Positions 34,201 through 46,757 of a stretch of DNA of 64,000 bases are shown piece by piece. The DNA lies in contig VWZL01005201.1 of the NCBI GenBank assembly GCA_013396915.1, positions 213,113-277,112 of the forward strand, given 5' to 3'. Below the pieces are notes generated by a model. The model worked only from the letters and a program-made list of their open reading frames with translations. It made no database searches and was not told where the DNA came from. This stretch comes from Stercorarius parasiticus. Taxonomy: Eukaryota > Chordata > Aves > Charadriiformes > Stercorariidae. A program made the position numbers and the translations under genes. Numbering within the stretch: position 1 is the stretch's first letter; every line of letters starts with the position of its first letter.

Positions 34201-37146
34201 TCCTCATGTTTAGGTGGAACTTCCTGTGCTCAAGTTTGTGCCTGTTACCTCTTGTCCTGTTGCTGGGCACCTCTGAAAAGAGCCTGGCCCCATCCTCCTG
34301 ACACCCACCCTTTAAGTATTTATAAGCGTTGATAAGATCCCCCCTCAGCTGTCTTTTTTCCAGACTGAAGAGACCCAAATCCCTCAGCCTTTCTTCATAA
34401 GAGAGGTGCTCCAGACCCCTAATCATCTTTGTAGCAATTCAATTCAGCTTAATGCATTCCTGTTCTGCATCAAATGGAATCCACAGGACAGGCAGTAAAG
34501 CCAAATCAGTTGTGGAAAGGCTTATCATTAGTTGCTGACTTATTTTTAAATTGAGATAAAACTGGAAAAAAAAAAAGTTATCCCCTCTTGTAGATCCAGC
34601 ACCCTCCAGAGAAGTGAATTCTTCCACACCTGAGAACTGTCAAATGAATACGTACCATATAATCATCTGAGATGAGGTATTCATCAGAGATGTACAGGCT
34701 TGACAAGGTATAGGTTACTAGAAACAAGAGACCCAAACTCAGGCGCTTGAGAGCAGGCACAAAACTGAGAAAGAAAAACACAAAGGTCAAAGAAAAGCCT
34801 TGGAAAGAGACCATCAAACTCATAATTTTAAAAACAGAAGTGGGGAAGAGGAGGTAGGGTAGATAGCGACAGGGAGTCACCACATTCCACTGCAGCAGAT
34901 GCCTCTGTTTGGAAGGTGGGATGCCAGCATTACCAGGTTGGGACCAAGTCTGTACTAAAGATGTCAAATGATAGTTGATGTTCATGCCCTGGAACAATGC
35001 TAGGACAGTAAGCAGAGAGTTATGAGCAGCTTTTGAAAGACTGCCTTGTCTTATAAATGACTTTTGGTCACAGTACTTTAGCATCCAGGTAAGAAGGCAC
35101 TCTGCTGCAGGAAACGTGTAGAGGATTCAGCATTTCGGGATCTTAGGAAGGCAAGGAGCTAAGTGGCTTTTTATTACCTATTGGGTCTTTGGCCTGGAAC
35201 GTCAGTCATCTCTCCCCTTGCCAGTTTCTGATAGTCTGTCATGGAGAACTGAGGCCCCACCATGAAGGCACCATAGAAATAGGAGAATCCTGAGACCTCC
35301 AGCAAGGTAGGAACTCCCCGGACAGCAAATCGCCGCTGCTCAGGGGTCAGGAACTCCTGCACCAAACGGAGTGGCATTAACATCATCCTAGGGGAGGGGA
35401 TCTCATACTACCTCTGGATGTTATGTTCTCAGCCTACCTCCTTAATGGTCTCAGTTCTTGCTCTCCATGTACATGGAACTTTCCAATTTGTACTTCACGT
35501 CCATTCCTCTCCCCAGCCCTTTCTATCCCCACCCCCTCTAAATAGCAACAAGATCCAATGGTTGAGACCAGTTGCACAGATCTCTATTCTGAAAAAAACT
35601 CAAAACATGGAAGAGATCTGTTGATGTGCATCCCCAAGAGCATAGTAAAAGCACTGCATCTGACCTCTACCAGTCCCTGACTGCAATCACATGTACTCTC
35701 CCGAGACCGTATCATCCTACAATTCCTACTTCTTGATGCAAGAATTCATCGTCTTTAAATACTTGAAACTTCAGCTTAGGAAATTCCAGCTCAACCTTGT
35801 TTTCTTGCAGTCAGCTGTGATTCCATGGATGTTCCAGATTGGGTCGGGCCCCAAACAGGAGGTGGGGAATGCAGATACTAAAAGTTGGATTAAGAGACTG
35901 TAGCAAGTGTTCTGTCCTTTCCCACACACTGTGATGTGTGACTTCTCTCCCTGTTTCAACTGCTCTAAAAGCAGGGCCCTAACAAATGGTAAAGGGCAAC
36001 CATTCACAAGGATATGGTAAGACTAAACAAAGGAAAGGAAGATGGAAACTGAGATCCAGTGCACTACCCACAAGACACAGAGTGTTAGGGATCAGGAATC
36101 TAAAGCAACAGATTTGGGGGAAGGAGATGGTGGGGAATTTGGAAGGGGGCAGAATAACATTCTGACATGACTGAAACAACTGTTTTCCATCTCTAATCAC
36201 TCCTGTCTCTGTTCCAAATTATTTTTCCACTCCATTATTCAGTGCCTTCAGACACTCACAGGTGCTCCCCTCTCAGCTATGGCTTTTACCAAACAATGAA
36301 TGCAGCTTGCTAACTCGCATCCTTTGAACTTGATTTTCTGATCTCTAGATCACTGGAATGACATGGAAGAGGGGAGGAGGAATGAAGGAGAAATGGTGTC
36401 TTACTCACCGGATCTTTTCCTCCATCATAGTAATCGATGGCCAGACCTAGGGGTGAGAAACAATTATTTGAAGCCCTACAATGGGCTGGCTGGGCTGCAC
36501 AAGCAGCCCTCTCTTCCCTGAGGCATGGCTTGCAGCGTGGAAGAGATAGGAAGGAGGTGGCACTTACCAATCAACTTGAGTGTCAAGACACAGTGTGGCA
36601 TTGTCCACTTGATGTCATAATGTTCTGTGGCTGTGAAGTAATATCCAGCCATAAGGTATGTCTGAAAGAAACCATTGTCTGCGTTATTCAAACTAATTCG
36701 TCCATCTGGTTTTGATGTGTCTCCACTTTTCCACCCACAGTTGCTACTGGGAAGTGCAAAACTGAACAGAGGGCTCCTTTCTACAAACAGATGCAGTAAA
36801 AAAGAGTTTTACCATCTGAAAGAAGAACGTGGTGAAGACGGCAGTGATTGTGCGACCCATTAGTCTCAGTATGAGGAACTGGATTAGGACACATATCAGG
36901 GAATGAAAGAACTGCGTCCCTGTGGAAGGGGGAAAGAGAGAGAGATATGAAGTAGAAATGACATTTTCCCATTATAGGTCCTCCAAAACCGCAGCACGCC
37001 CGAGGCCAGGTGGCTCTCTCTTCCCAAACTCATCTTACCAAAATTGAAGTAAGCAATTGAGATTCCTGTGAACACACTGTAGAGATGAATGAGGTAGGTC
37101 TCCTTCTGGAAGAGGAAATAGCGCTGGAACAAGGCAAAAGGATATC
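31261..37146 (-). CDS. LPCAT3: LPCAT3 (MBOAT5), first coding exon not seen
   Basis: ER multi-pass acyltransferase of the MBOAT family that loads polyunsaturated acyl chains onto lysophosphatidylcholine (Lands cycle). Eleven minus-strand exons join in phase: 37039-37146, 36813-36919, 36568-36661, 36409-36446, 35178-35356, 34656-34764, 33432-33518, 32956-33122, 32185-32332, 31496-31654 and 31261-31377, giving 436 aa. Human LPCAT3 has 487, so only exon 1 (about 51 aa) is missing. Conserved parts include [57 protein letters not shown] and ALKRLSLGL. The MBOAT catalytic Asn ([16 protein letters not shown]) and His ([17 protein letters not shown]) are present. The C-terminus KEKLKKAE ends in a KKxx ER-retrieval signal. 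Exon 1 may lie in the CpG-island gap at 45941-46359. Confidence 0.95.
34006..34432 (-). mobile_element. Young CR1 LINE 3' end in an LPCAT3 intron
   Basis: The left edge reads ATCATAGAATCATAGGGTTGGAAGGGACC, the inverted CR1 tail. On the minus strand the end of the second CR1 ORF is still open over about 115 residues ([40 protein letters not shown]). This is the best-preserved CR1 end here, suggesting a recent insertion. It is in the sense of LPCAT3 transcription. Confidence 0.92.
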
Positions 37147-37267
37147 CTGAGTAGAGGAGGAAAAAAAAATATGAGAGTTGTAAATTAGTGTAGACAAGCA
37201 TTTGTAATGGTCCAGATCATAGCTTTCTTGAACACGTTATTAGGAACATGCACTTTAAATAGATACA

Positions 37268-37531
37268 TCATGGACAAGAGGAAATGGCCTCAAGCTGTGC
37301 CAGGGGAGGTTTAAATTGGATATTAGGAAAAATTTCTACACCGAAAGGGTTATCAAGCATTGGAACAGGCTGCTCAGGGAAGTGGTGGAATCATCATCCC
37401 TGGAGATATTTAAAAGATGGGTCGACATGGAGCTTAGTTGACACAGTTTAGTGGTGGTTTTTGTCAGAGTTGGGTTGATGGTTGGACTCGATGATCTGAA
37501 AGGTCCCTTCCAACCTAGACAATTCTATCAT
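37268..37531 (+). mobile_element. CR1 LINE 3' end
   Basis: GGACAAGAGGAAATGGCCTCAAG, GGGAGGTTTAAATTGGATATTAGG, ATTGGAACAGGCTGCTCAGGGAAGTGG and TTGGACTCGATGATCTGAAAGGTCCC follow in CR1 order, ending AATTCTAT. It lies just upstream of the first LPCAT3 exon seen, antisense to it. Confidence 0.92.
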
Positions 37532-40500
37532 TTGAACATCATGAACACAGTATACATCAATGGTATACATTCCTGATATTGTACTTCCATCTCAGGAGAT
37601 AGATGCCAGATGAATTACTCTGTATATTACACAGAAGAAAATACTTTAGCAAGAACAAAATTACATCAAAGTTGACATTGAAGTGCCAATGATTGTCAAT
37701 ACATGAAATGGATAATGCTGAAATACATGAAACGACTTCAGTCTCCAATTCATTTCCAAATTCTGTGACAAATACAGTGAACGTGACAAGAAGCTAGATT
37801 TAAAAAAAGAAAAAAGAGGGGGGAATTTTTTGGTTAATACTATGACGTTGTCCTAAAAAATTCAATCCCCACTCCCACCTCAATGAGTTCTTACATGATG
37901 CTGACCAGCTTTAATCTGAGAGTTCCTCAAGTGACCTCCAGTAGCATACTCTTTCTTTTCTAACTCTCCAACTTAGATTTGCATCTGATTTGTGAACTAT
38001 TGGGCACACAAAGCTGTAACTCAAGTCCTCTGGGACTACGCATGTACTATTTTTGAAAAAATCAAAGTCAGAAGCATTTCATATGGAGCAGCTAAGATAA
38101 GTGGAAGAAGTTTTTTCCTTGCATTTTCTGCATGTTAGCTCTCAGTCTAATTTAGGAATGCTGCCAGATTATTCATCTGTGGCTCTCGTGAGAAGCAAAC
38201 ATTTGTGAAGCACTCTGGTAGTACGGTGAGAAGTGCCATACAGAAACCCATGAGTAAATTAAATTCTGCAGTCTAGGTGAGGTTCACATAGCACGCAATA
38301 AACATTGCCACATATTAGGCAATAAATATATTATGTTTTAACACATATTGACACAGGAAGCATTGTCCATCTCATGAGTATGTGAAGTCTTTTCATGCAA
38401 TTAGTGTTTCTAAAAGCATGTGCACAACGAGCTGAATTGGCATAGTAGGAGCAACTTCAATTCTGGAATTTCGTAACTTGATTGCTTTACTTTGCAAGCT
38501 TGTGTTTTTTTATCCTGATTAAAACCAAAACAACAAAAAAAAGGAAATTAATCGCATACCACAATACTGGAATCCATACTGCTTATTAGCTTAGCTGAAA
38601 TCTGTAGCAGTGGATAGATTTCTGCTACTTGCACTAATGGAGTAATAGTAGCAGTAGGTAGTCATGTTTTATATGGAGCAGTAATAAAAGGTGATGAAAT
38701 GTGCATTTTGCTGAGAAGCGTTTGATGGATGGAAGGTTTCCAATAAGCAAGGCCAAATCTAGTCACTACTGTGCGAGGAAATGAGGAACTCTATCGTGTT
38801 ATGTAAAATACACGTCATGCAGTCTGTCAGTGCTAATAGAGTGAGGCATGACTGAAGCCATTTTAAGGTCCTTTCCGTCCCCCCCAGATCTCTTGGGAGG
38901 GAGTCCCAGAGTTCAGGACTTTGGGGCTCCTTTCCAGATGCCCAGCAGCATGCTGTACTGAGCCCAGGTGTGAACCTGCTGCTTCTACAAACCTTCTTCC
39001 TCAGCCTCTGGCCACCCCTCTCTCGGTCTTCCCTGCCTCCTTGTTCCTGTTCCTTCCTCCTTTTGTGTCTTTTTTAGCCGGTTTCCACGCCACGGGCTGC
39101 CTTCTTGGGCTGAGCAGCCGGCCAGCCCCACATACCATGGCCCTTCACCCGTGGAGCCTGGCAACCTCACTCTTTCCTGCCGCAGCAGCGGCTCCAAATT
39201 CCCCTGCAAAACGCCTTACCCAAACCACCCCTTTCCCTTCCTGCTCCCCCATGCTTTTATTTATTTTTAATACAGCTGCCTTTTCATTAGCTGGCATGCA
39301 CTTTCTGTCCCATTTCCCCCATCGCCTCCCTGAACACCAGCTGAGGGGGGGGAAGAGGGAATCAGCAAAGAGAGTTCATCACACAGGCTCTCTGGGGATA
39401 CAGAAGTAACTCAAAGAATCAGAGCAATTCACATGATTTAAAAAAAAAAAAAAAAAGAGGCAGTATTGCCTACCAGCCTTATACTCAGAAACATACAGAT
39501 TCTCGGATTCTTTTTTCACTTACCAATTTTCCTGCGGAATTTTAATAAACATATTAACAACTGACAACAGCTTCGTGAAATGGAAAGTGGTAAAAAAAAA
39601 ATAAAGCGTTATCATTGGTTCAGATCAAAAGTTAAAATGCTGAGGTTCACTGTGGAAAAATGTTTTCCCCTTTTGAGCAAGGGGGAGAAAGATCAGATCA
39701 GAAATATAGGCAAAGCATAATTTATTGCTGTTCATTGACACCTATGGTTTTAAAACCCCATTTTCAAGGATTTCCCATTCTCTCAAAAATCAGAACAATC
39801 TTGCAAAACATTCCATTTTCATCAGGAAAAAAATATCTGCTTTTTGACTCCAGCCATTGCTGTAGACAGAATTAAATTACGACTGAATACTATAATGTAT
39901 CTCAAGTTTCTAAAAGCTAGAAATTTTATCTATTTTCTCCCATCCCCAACTAGCGTTACTACTCTTTAAAAGACCTGTCTCACTTGTCACACGTACTCCT
40001 TTTTAGCTCTACACGGGAGACCATATCGTGGCTTGGACAATGCTGCTCTGAAGGAGAAATAATTATGAGCCCTTGCAAATAGAGAGCTACTAGTATGTAT
40101 GTTTTTAGAAAGCCACACATTTAAATCCCGGTCTTGTACTACATGGGTGCTGTTCCAGTTCAAAAGTCGCAACGTCAGCCTAAATTCTTCTGATATCCAG
40201 AGCAGCTCCAGTACTCTGGTCTGCAATTTAGTTCCAGTTTTGACGCAAGGTAGTTTCCTCAGTTTTACAACTGGGCCAGTTCCACGTCACAGACAGAAAC
40301 TTTAACCCCCAAACGGCAGTGGACACAGAATATCAGTGGCCATTCTGCTGAGGCCTGTGCATTCTTCAACACCCATAAACTACCTATTCAATAACGAGCT
40401 ATTCCTACTGATAATGACAGCAGTACTCCCACCCCACCAGGGTGTTCTTGAAGGAGCCTGAATCACCGCAACAAAAAGCCGGGAAGCAGTTTTGGAAGCA

Positions 40501-41930
40501 CACCTGGCTGTCACGTTTGGATATGTCAGCCCTGCTTTGCTTTCACCATTGGGAAATGGCAGGGCTGGAGTTCCCCGCTCCTTGCTGCCGAGGGACAGGA
40601 GCTCCCCAGTCTGACAAACTCCACTTTCACAGCTCCCTCGGGCAGAGCGGACCCAGGCGGGAAATCGGCTATAACAACTCTGGGAGGAAACAGAAGGTGA
40701 CCTCCCGATCCCACATAATTCTCCTTCTCCACGCACCATGGAGTCAAAAGGCAGTTTGCACGCAGAGTTGATTTTTTTGCCTCTAGATAGACCTTCTATA
40801 GCAGGGAATTAGCAATTGATATAAAAGGGACAAATTAGCCAAGACATGCTGCTGCTGATAAACTATTCCTTCCTGCCCGCCCCCCCACCCCCTTCAGAGG
40901 AACAAGAGGACGATCTCTGGTTAAGAGAACCCCAGCGCTGGAAGGAAAGGACAAAGCCAGCTTCTTCACCATAGCCATTTCGGAGAGTAACTGCACAGCG
41001 CCCAGGTTGTCCACCGATACAAGAATCTAATCGAGCAAAAGAAGTAAGTGATCAAGAAGCCAGATTAGGCAGGAGGAAAAGCAAATTCCAAGCAAAAATA
41101 GTGCTGTCAAGTCTGCCATCTTCTGGAATGGGTGATTAAGATGCCCGTCTTTTTCCAGAGATAAAGCTGCAAATAAGAACACCAGAAACATTCTTTTCAT
41201 CTCTGCTCCCTTTGTTTCCCCTTCAAGACAGCAGATCAGACTATTTTTCCCCCTCTCCCTTTTGCTGATGAGCTAACTCCACCTTTGTTAACATCTAGCA
41301 GATCGATTGTCTGTTTTTTCTTATTAGAATGCTAAAACTGAAACGAAGGGGACAACAGGAAAAAGATGTTAAAATATAAGCCTTACCTAATACTTTGACT
41401 TCAAAGATATTCTCTTTTTCTGTCTATGATACTGCAAAAGTCCCACACCTTGTTTAACACTGGGTGCATATATATGAGTATTTTAATTCAGCCCGGGAGT
41501 GTACTTTTGAAGTCCACTTACGGTGCTTTAGCTTGCATAGCAGAACTGTCTCAAAGCACGTGAAGAGGACTCTTCCGACAAAACTGAACTGAAAATGCAC
41601 TCCAATGGGTGCTCAGTCTCTATGACTGGACTGAAGCCAACGCAAAATAAATGCCCCAAAGCCACATAGCTAGGACATCAAGTAATGCACACAAACTAGT
41701 CAGCTCTACAGGTCTGCTCCTACTGTGCCATTTTATTTGCTAATGTAGGCACAGTCAGTGTGTAGCATCACGCAACTCTCTTTTTTATTTATTATTATTT
41801 AAGGAACGAGATGTATTTGAAGTTAAGAGTTTAAAAAAGGCAGCTCTGAAAAAAGCGCTCTGTGACAGGGCTGGTTTTAGCACCTTGTGATAGGATGGTG
41901 CTGCCTCTTACAACTTCTCCCAACTCTTAC
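37532..41930. other. Probable LPCAT3 intron 1, left part
   Basis: No exon could be supported. A GC-rich patch at 38880-39350 contains an open frame on + (38921-39409) with Pro/Leu/Ser-rich noise composition and no splice sites. An A-run lies at 39440-39456. Confidence 0.45.
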
Positions 41931-42057
41931 CCATTTGAACCAGTTGTTTGCCTCCCCTTCAGCACGGTTCTTGGTTGGCCGACCAGCTGGGCACTTGATT
42001 TGGGATAACTCATCAGCTATGGGTGACCACAGGCAGAATTTCACTGAGTCTGAAATT
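41931..42057 (-). other. Candidate exon of an unrecognised gene
   Basis: On the minus strand a strong acceptor (pyrimidine-rich, ending GTCCTGTAG) precedes 127 nt with one open frame, followed by the strong donor TGG|GTAAGAG. The other two forward frames have early stops. The 42 residues include SDSVKFCLWSPIADELSQIK and GRPTKNRAEGEANNWFKW. I do not recognise the family. The plus strand is also partly open here, so chance is possible. Confidence 0.35.
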
Positions 42058-44461
42058 CTACAGGACGCAGAGAACAGGAATAAGCAGAGGATGTAGAACA
42101 AGTTGTTGAGAGGTAGAAGAGGAGGAGACAAGACCACTTGCAAGCAAAGCAGATGGTTTCTGGCACCTATTCAGTAAGAATGTGTTAATTTCTGCAGGTC
42201 ACTGCTCTGTCTGTAGATGAGGGAACACTTCCACAGTGCTTTTCCTGGCAGTTCTGGGCAGATCAGCAGGGTCATTTCTGGCTCAGGGCTCTAAACAGCA
42301 TGTTGGCCCTCCTCCATATTATGCAGCAGAACATGTCAGGCAACTTGCAAGCCACTGTGTAAAAGTAAGGCCAGATAAACGCCTTTAATTCTTTGGGATC
42401 ATACAGCCACACAAGAAGTAAGATCAAGATAAATTTTTAAATGCAGTGTCATGAGGCCTTCTGTATCCTGGCACACAGTTTGAGCAGTGACAGCAGGAGA
42501 GAAATCTGCCTCCTCTCATGGGAGGACAGGAGAAACAGCACTTTTCTCTCCTTCGCACCGCTAGAGCGGCTCCCTCCCATTCTCCTCCAAGAGGCGAGGA
42601 CAGCATAAGTTCAGGCTGCTTACTCTGCCACATGGCAAGTAACTCTGTTGGTACGGAGCTGAAAGCATTGGTGTCTTCCAAGCTGACCTAAAGACAGAGT
42701 TTCTCCTGGGGGAACACTCGGCCCCGGACCTCCTGAAGAATGGAAAGTAGAATCTTTGCAAGAGAGAGAACGCAAATGTCTCAAAAGACATTTTCATATG
42801 ATTGACAGGCATTAGCATACTAGACATACCAAATTTTTTTGAAATGACAGGGTCCAGAACTATGCTTTAAGTATTACTGCTGTTGATAATATCGCCAAAT
42901 GGCAGCCTAATTTCTTCAAAGGTCGTTCATGCAAATCTTCACATACGGGAAGTCTGAAGTTAGTTTTTAATCTTGTACAATCTGACTAATGGACTCTATT
43001 TGAGTTGTATGCTCTGCTTCAAAATTGCAGGATGTATAAAAGGTGTCTCTGATTTAAATACAAAACTGTGACTAAAAACCCCATCATGTACTCAGCAGCG
43101 TGCTGTTAAAATCTTCACTCCTTCACCGAGAAAATGTGGTGCCCTTTAGGACTACTCCAATTTCTGTTCTTGGTTGCTCTTCCTTCCTCCTTCTCTCATT
43201 CTCCCCTGTATTCAGTTTCTTTTTTTCAGTAGTGGCAGAATTTTAACAGTTTAAAATGACCTCTTTTGGTTATTTCAGATCATGACCAAGTGAACACTCT
43301 TATTCGAAATCAAGAGAGTCCATTCAGACTATTTTTTCAACAATAATTCATCTTTCTCCAGAAATTAATGTAAGAAGTTACAAAGCCCTTTGCGATTCTT
43401 CCTCTCTTTCAGAAGGTCATTTTTACTAGTTTCTGGTGATCTCCTGAACACTGAGACCCTAGAAACAGCTGTCGCAGCAGAACTGCACAGTGTAGATGGT
43501 GAACTGCATCACAGAAGGAGAAATAAGCAACAACTTTTTAATCCATCTTTGGAACAGAGGACTGCGCTTCATCCTCATGGTCTTGTTCTGAAACAATTCA
43601 GCAGTATTTGCTGCAGCCAACAAAAATAATTTTCTTCCTGAATCTATGCAAACACCTGAAACGGAGGAAGTGTAGGAAGAGCCATACCTTGCCTGTCCTA
43701 ATGCCATTCCAGCTTCTGGAAATGCCTTTCATTTATACCCCATGCCATCCTATCAAGTGGTCATCAGCACTAGTTGCATTACCAACAAGCTCAAGGCTTT
43801 CAGTCACATTAAAAGGACTACAAGCTAAGCTGCAATTAAATGAAAATTTCACATTAGTGCTGGGTTAAAGAACTCTTCTCACTCTACTCTCATGTTGCTC
43901 AGAGTGGTGCTTGGCACTTCCTTTTAATGTAATGGTATAATGCTTTACTACCCATCTATTAAGCAGGAAAGCTGGAGTAGATCCTCTCTGCCTGAGTGGT
44001 TCAATGTACATGATATGCAAGAGTACCAAACTAGAGGTGAGGTTGTTTTGCATGCCTTTAAGCCTTCCGTCTGAAGTTATGCCTTCAATTGCATGTAACT
44101 AAGAGATACAGAGCGAGGGAGAAAGGACGAGGAAAGGTGCAGCTCTAGCCTCCCGGTTTGGTATACATTTCAGGTATGCAGGGGAAAGATGTGAGCAGGT
44201 TCCCAGCCCCCGATCCCCAGACTTTTAATAGAAATGGTAAAGATCCATTAAGACTTTATGCAAAGTAGACAGAGGCCTACATCAGGAAGGGACACTGTGC
44301 CATCTCAGTTGCTTAGTGTCAACACTGTTCGTGGGACATTTGTAACAATGCGCACGAATCTCAGACTTAATGAATCTCCTAACTGCAGTGGGCACTACTT
44401 CTTACCATTAAGATGATAATTATCTGTGGTTTCTTTCAAAGAAGTAAGTGGGTTTGCTCAC
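42058..44461. other. Probable intron sequence, no exon supported
   Basis: A further minus-strand stretch near 42620-42690 reads LEDTNAFSSVPTELLAMWQ between a TTTAG and a GTAAGC, but its acceptor is poor and its phase does not join the exon at 41931. Nothing else is recognised. Confidence 0.3.
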
Positions 44462-44696
44462 CCATGGGACACCAAGCAGGAAACAGCCTTCCAGTGTCGA
44501 GTTCTAGCTTATGGATAGTAAGAAGGAACCCTGAGAGCATGTTCAAGGTGCCTTCTGCAAAGGCATCACGCCACTGTGTGTGTCTGCCTCCACACATGCT
44601 CTCTAACACCTTTTCTGCATCAGCACTTGTCAGACTAGTCCCTTGGCTGGCTGACTGACCTGGTAGTAAACTATCTGCTTTTTCTGGTTTAGGTTT
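44462..44696 (-). other. Candidate exon of an unrecognised gene
   Basis: On the minus strand, 235 nt are open between acceptor TTGCCTGGCAG and donor CCCATGG|GTGAGC. The 78 residues include LTSADAEKVLESMCGGRHTQ and WRDAFAEGTLNMLSGFLLTI, with an amphipathic, protein-like composition. It begins in phase 0, which fits the end of the candidate exon at 46757. I do not recognise the family. Confidence 0.38.
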
Positions 44697-45379
44697 CTGC
44701 CAGGCAAGTAAATTCAATCAGATCACAATTAAAGTAGCAGAGACAGACGTGGGAGAAAGGAAAGCAGGACTTTCCCCATTCAGCTCTGGGGAGCTGCTAG
44801 ATTAATTCACACTGACTTATGTGCATGTCCTGTATATGCTTCCTATTACTTTTTTCTTTACAGAAGAAGTTTGGTTTAACTAACTTCTAAGTTAAGTTCA
44901 GAATGATAGTCAGTCCAATCCCCTATATCTACCCTTGACATGAAGAATGTTTTGGTTCAGTTTGACCTTACACATCGTAGATTAAATAGGACAGAAACCA
45001 GTCTGGTCCAGACCACCCGTACCAGGCCGTACAACTTCTCTTGCACCCCTTTTTAAAAATTATACTTCTAGTTAGCCAAAAGAACTTTATTTTGACAGAT
45101 GACATAGTAGCAGCTGTACCCTTTCAAATATACTTTTAGGTTCATTCCTTTCTGCTATGTGACTACACCACCAAAAGCTTTCAAAGCCCAAAGTTTCATT
45201 GTGCATCTGCAGACTTTTATGCAGACAGCATGTGTACATACATTTGCATTAGTGTTTTGGGAGCTATAACCTTCCCCTCAATTATTAGCCCACATCGTAG
45301 CCCTAGCCCTGCCTTAACCGTTTTACATGTGACTTAACTATCTCATGTTGAGATAAGCGTAAGAAGCATGCGTTTTGCA

Positions 45380-46640
45380 ACATGCCTCGCACTGCAGATG
45401 GAGCGCGCCACAGCATCCCAGGTCTTCTGGCCACTGAGCTCACAGGCTTTGCTCACCCTACCTGGTAGTCCCCATGATGGCATGCCACTCCTGCATAGCT
45501 CCGTGGTTGCTGCCGACGCTAAAAACGTCTCTTGGCAGAGCCAGATGCTGCTTGGACGGGGCAACGTCTCAGAGGGGTTGTGGAGATTCTGAAGCGTGCA
45601 CCCCTCTGGACACCTGCTCCTAGGGAATGCCGTGGCAAAGGCAGCGGTGCCATTCCCAACCAAACTTCTTGCGCCCAAACCACCGCTCAAGACACAGACC
45701 TGAACTGGACTCGTTCCTCTCCACGGCCACTAGCTCCGCAGGTCTCCACGCCCGGGCTCTCCCTACGGCTCTGGAGGCAGCCTGCCGGGACCGAGCCCCC
45801 ACCTCCCTGCGGGGACACCCACCGGCTGTCCCCCCCCGCTCCACCGGGAGAGCCGGAGGGTCGCCCAGGTCTCCCGCCCCGACAGCTTGCTGCGAGGCAG
45901 GTCCCGAGCTCCCGGGCACAGGCCACCCTCCGCCGCCCGGNNNNNNNNNNNNNNNNNNNNNNNNNNNNNNNNNNNNNNNNNNNNNNNNNNNNNNNNNNNN
46001 NNNNNNNNNNNNNNNNNNNNNNNNNNNNNNNNNNNNNNNNNNNNNNNNNNNNNNNNNNNNNNNNNNNNNNNNNNNNNNNNNNNNNNNNNNNNNNNNNNNN
46101 NNNNNNNNNNNNNNNNNNNNNNNNNNNNNNNNNNNNNNNNNNNNNNNNNNNNNNNNNNNNNNNNNNNNNNNNNNNNNNNNNNNNNNNNNNNNNNNNNNNN
46201 NNNNNNNNNNNNNNNNNNNNNNNNNNNNNNNNNNNNNNNNNNNNNNNNNNNNNNNNNNNNNNNNNNNNNNNNNNNNNNNNNNNNNNNNNNNNNNNNNNNN
46301 NNNNNNNNNNNNNNNNNNNNNNNNNNNNNNNNNNNNNNNNNNNNNNNNNNNNNNNNNNNGGTTATTCGCGGACAGGAGGCGAGCGCGCAGGGTGGCGCGG
46401 GGCCAACGGTCATGCGAGCGGGGCAGGGCCCGGTCCCGCTCCCGAGCCAGGGCCAGGGCCCGGCTCTGGGTCTGGGCCTTGGCCTCGGGCTCAGCCTTGG
46501 CGTGGGGTACTGCTGTGCTGGCTGGGGACAAGGCACGCTCCCGAGCCTCCTCGGTGGCTCCTGGAGGACAGACAGTGTCTGCCTGGCTCTGGTGGCCCAG
46601 AGGGACCCGTACCAGGCCTTACAGCAGCACTTGTCCCTGC
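45380..46640. promoter_or_regulatory. CpG island broken by a 419-base gap
   Basis: GC content and CpG density rise sharply on both sides of the gap at 45941-46359. A promoter is likely. The missing LPCAT3 first exon (minus strand) is the simplest candidate, since the island lies upstream of LPCAT3 and no other site in 37147-46400 encodes the expected N-terminus. Confidence 0.55.
45941..46359. other. Assembly gap, 419 undetermined bases
   Basis: A run of N inside a CpG island. Open frames reported across it are artefacts of reading N as open sequence. Confidence 0.99.
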
Positions 46641-46757
46641 AGCTCCCAGCTCTTTGTAGTCACTGGCCAGCTCTGCGTACACAGCCTCCTTGTAACTCAC
46701 CTGTTGGAGGACTTTCTCCCAGGTGTGTACCTTCATGCAGGCATCCATGAGCGCACC
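46623..46757 (-). other. Candidate exon of an unrecognised gene
   Basis: On the minus strand an acceptor (GAGAACTTAG) precedes an open frame including MDACMKVHTWEKVLQQ, which can end at a strong donor CAG|GTGAGT (low coordinate 46701) or run on through SYKEAVYAELASDYKELG to a donor GCT|GTAAGG (low coordinate 46623). Both ends leave phase 0. The composition is protein-like (helical, charged). No family is recognised. Confidence 0.38.

Noticed and set aside
37130..37146. ATATCCTTTT in LPCAT3, resembling a U12 5' splice site
   Set aside because: It lies within the coding exon (Gly-Tyr-Pro-Phe codons) right after a normal AG acceptor; the reading frame shows it is not a donor.
38921..39409. 162-residue plus-strand open frame
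   Set aside because: Low-complexity Pro/Leu/Ser-rich translation in a pyrimidine-rich stretch, no splice or promoter evidence.
42424..42711. Additional minus-strand candidate exon (LEDTNAFSSVPTELLAMWQ)
   Set aside because: The acceptor is weak, an in-frame stop directly precedes it and its phase does not fit the neighbouring candidate exon.
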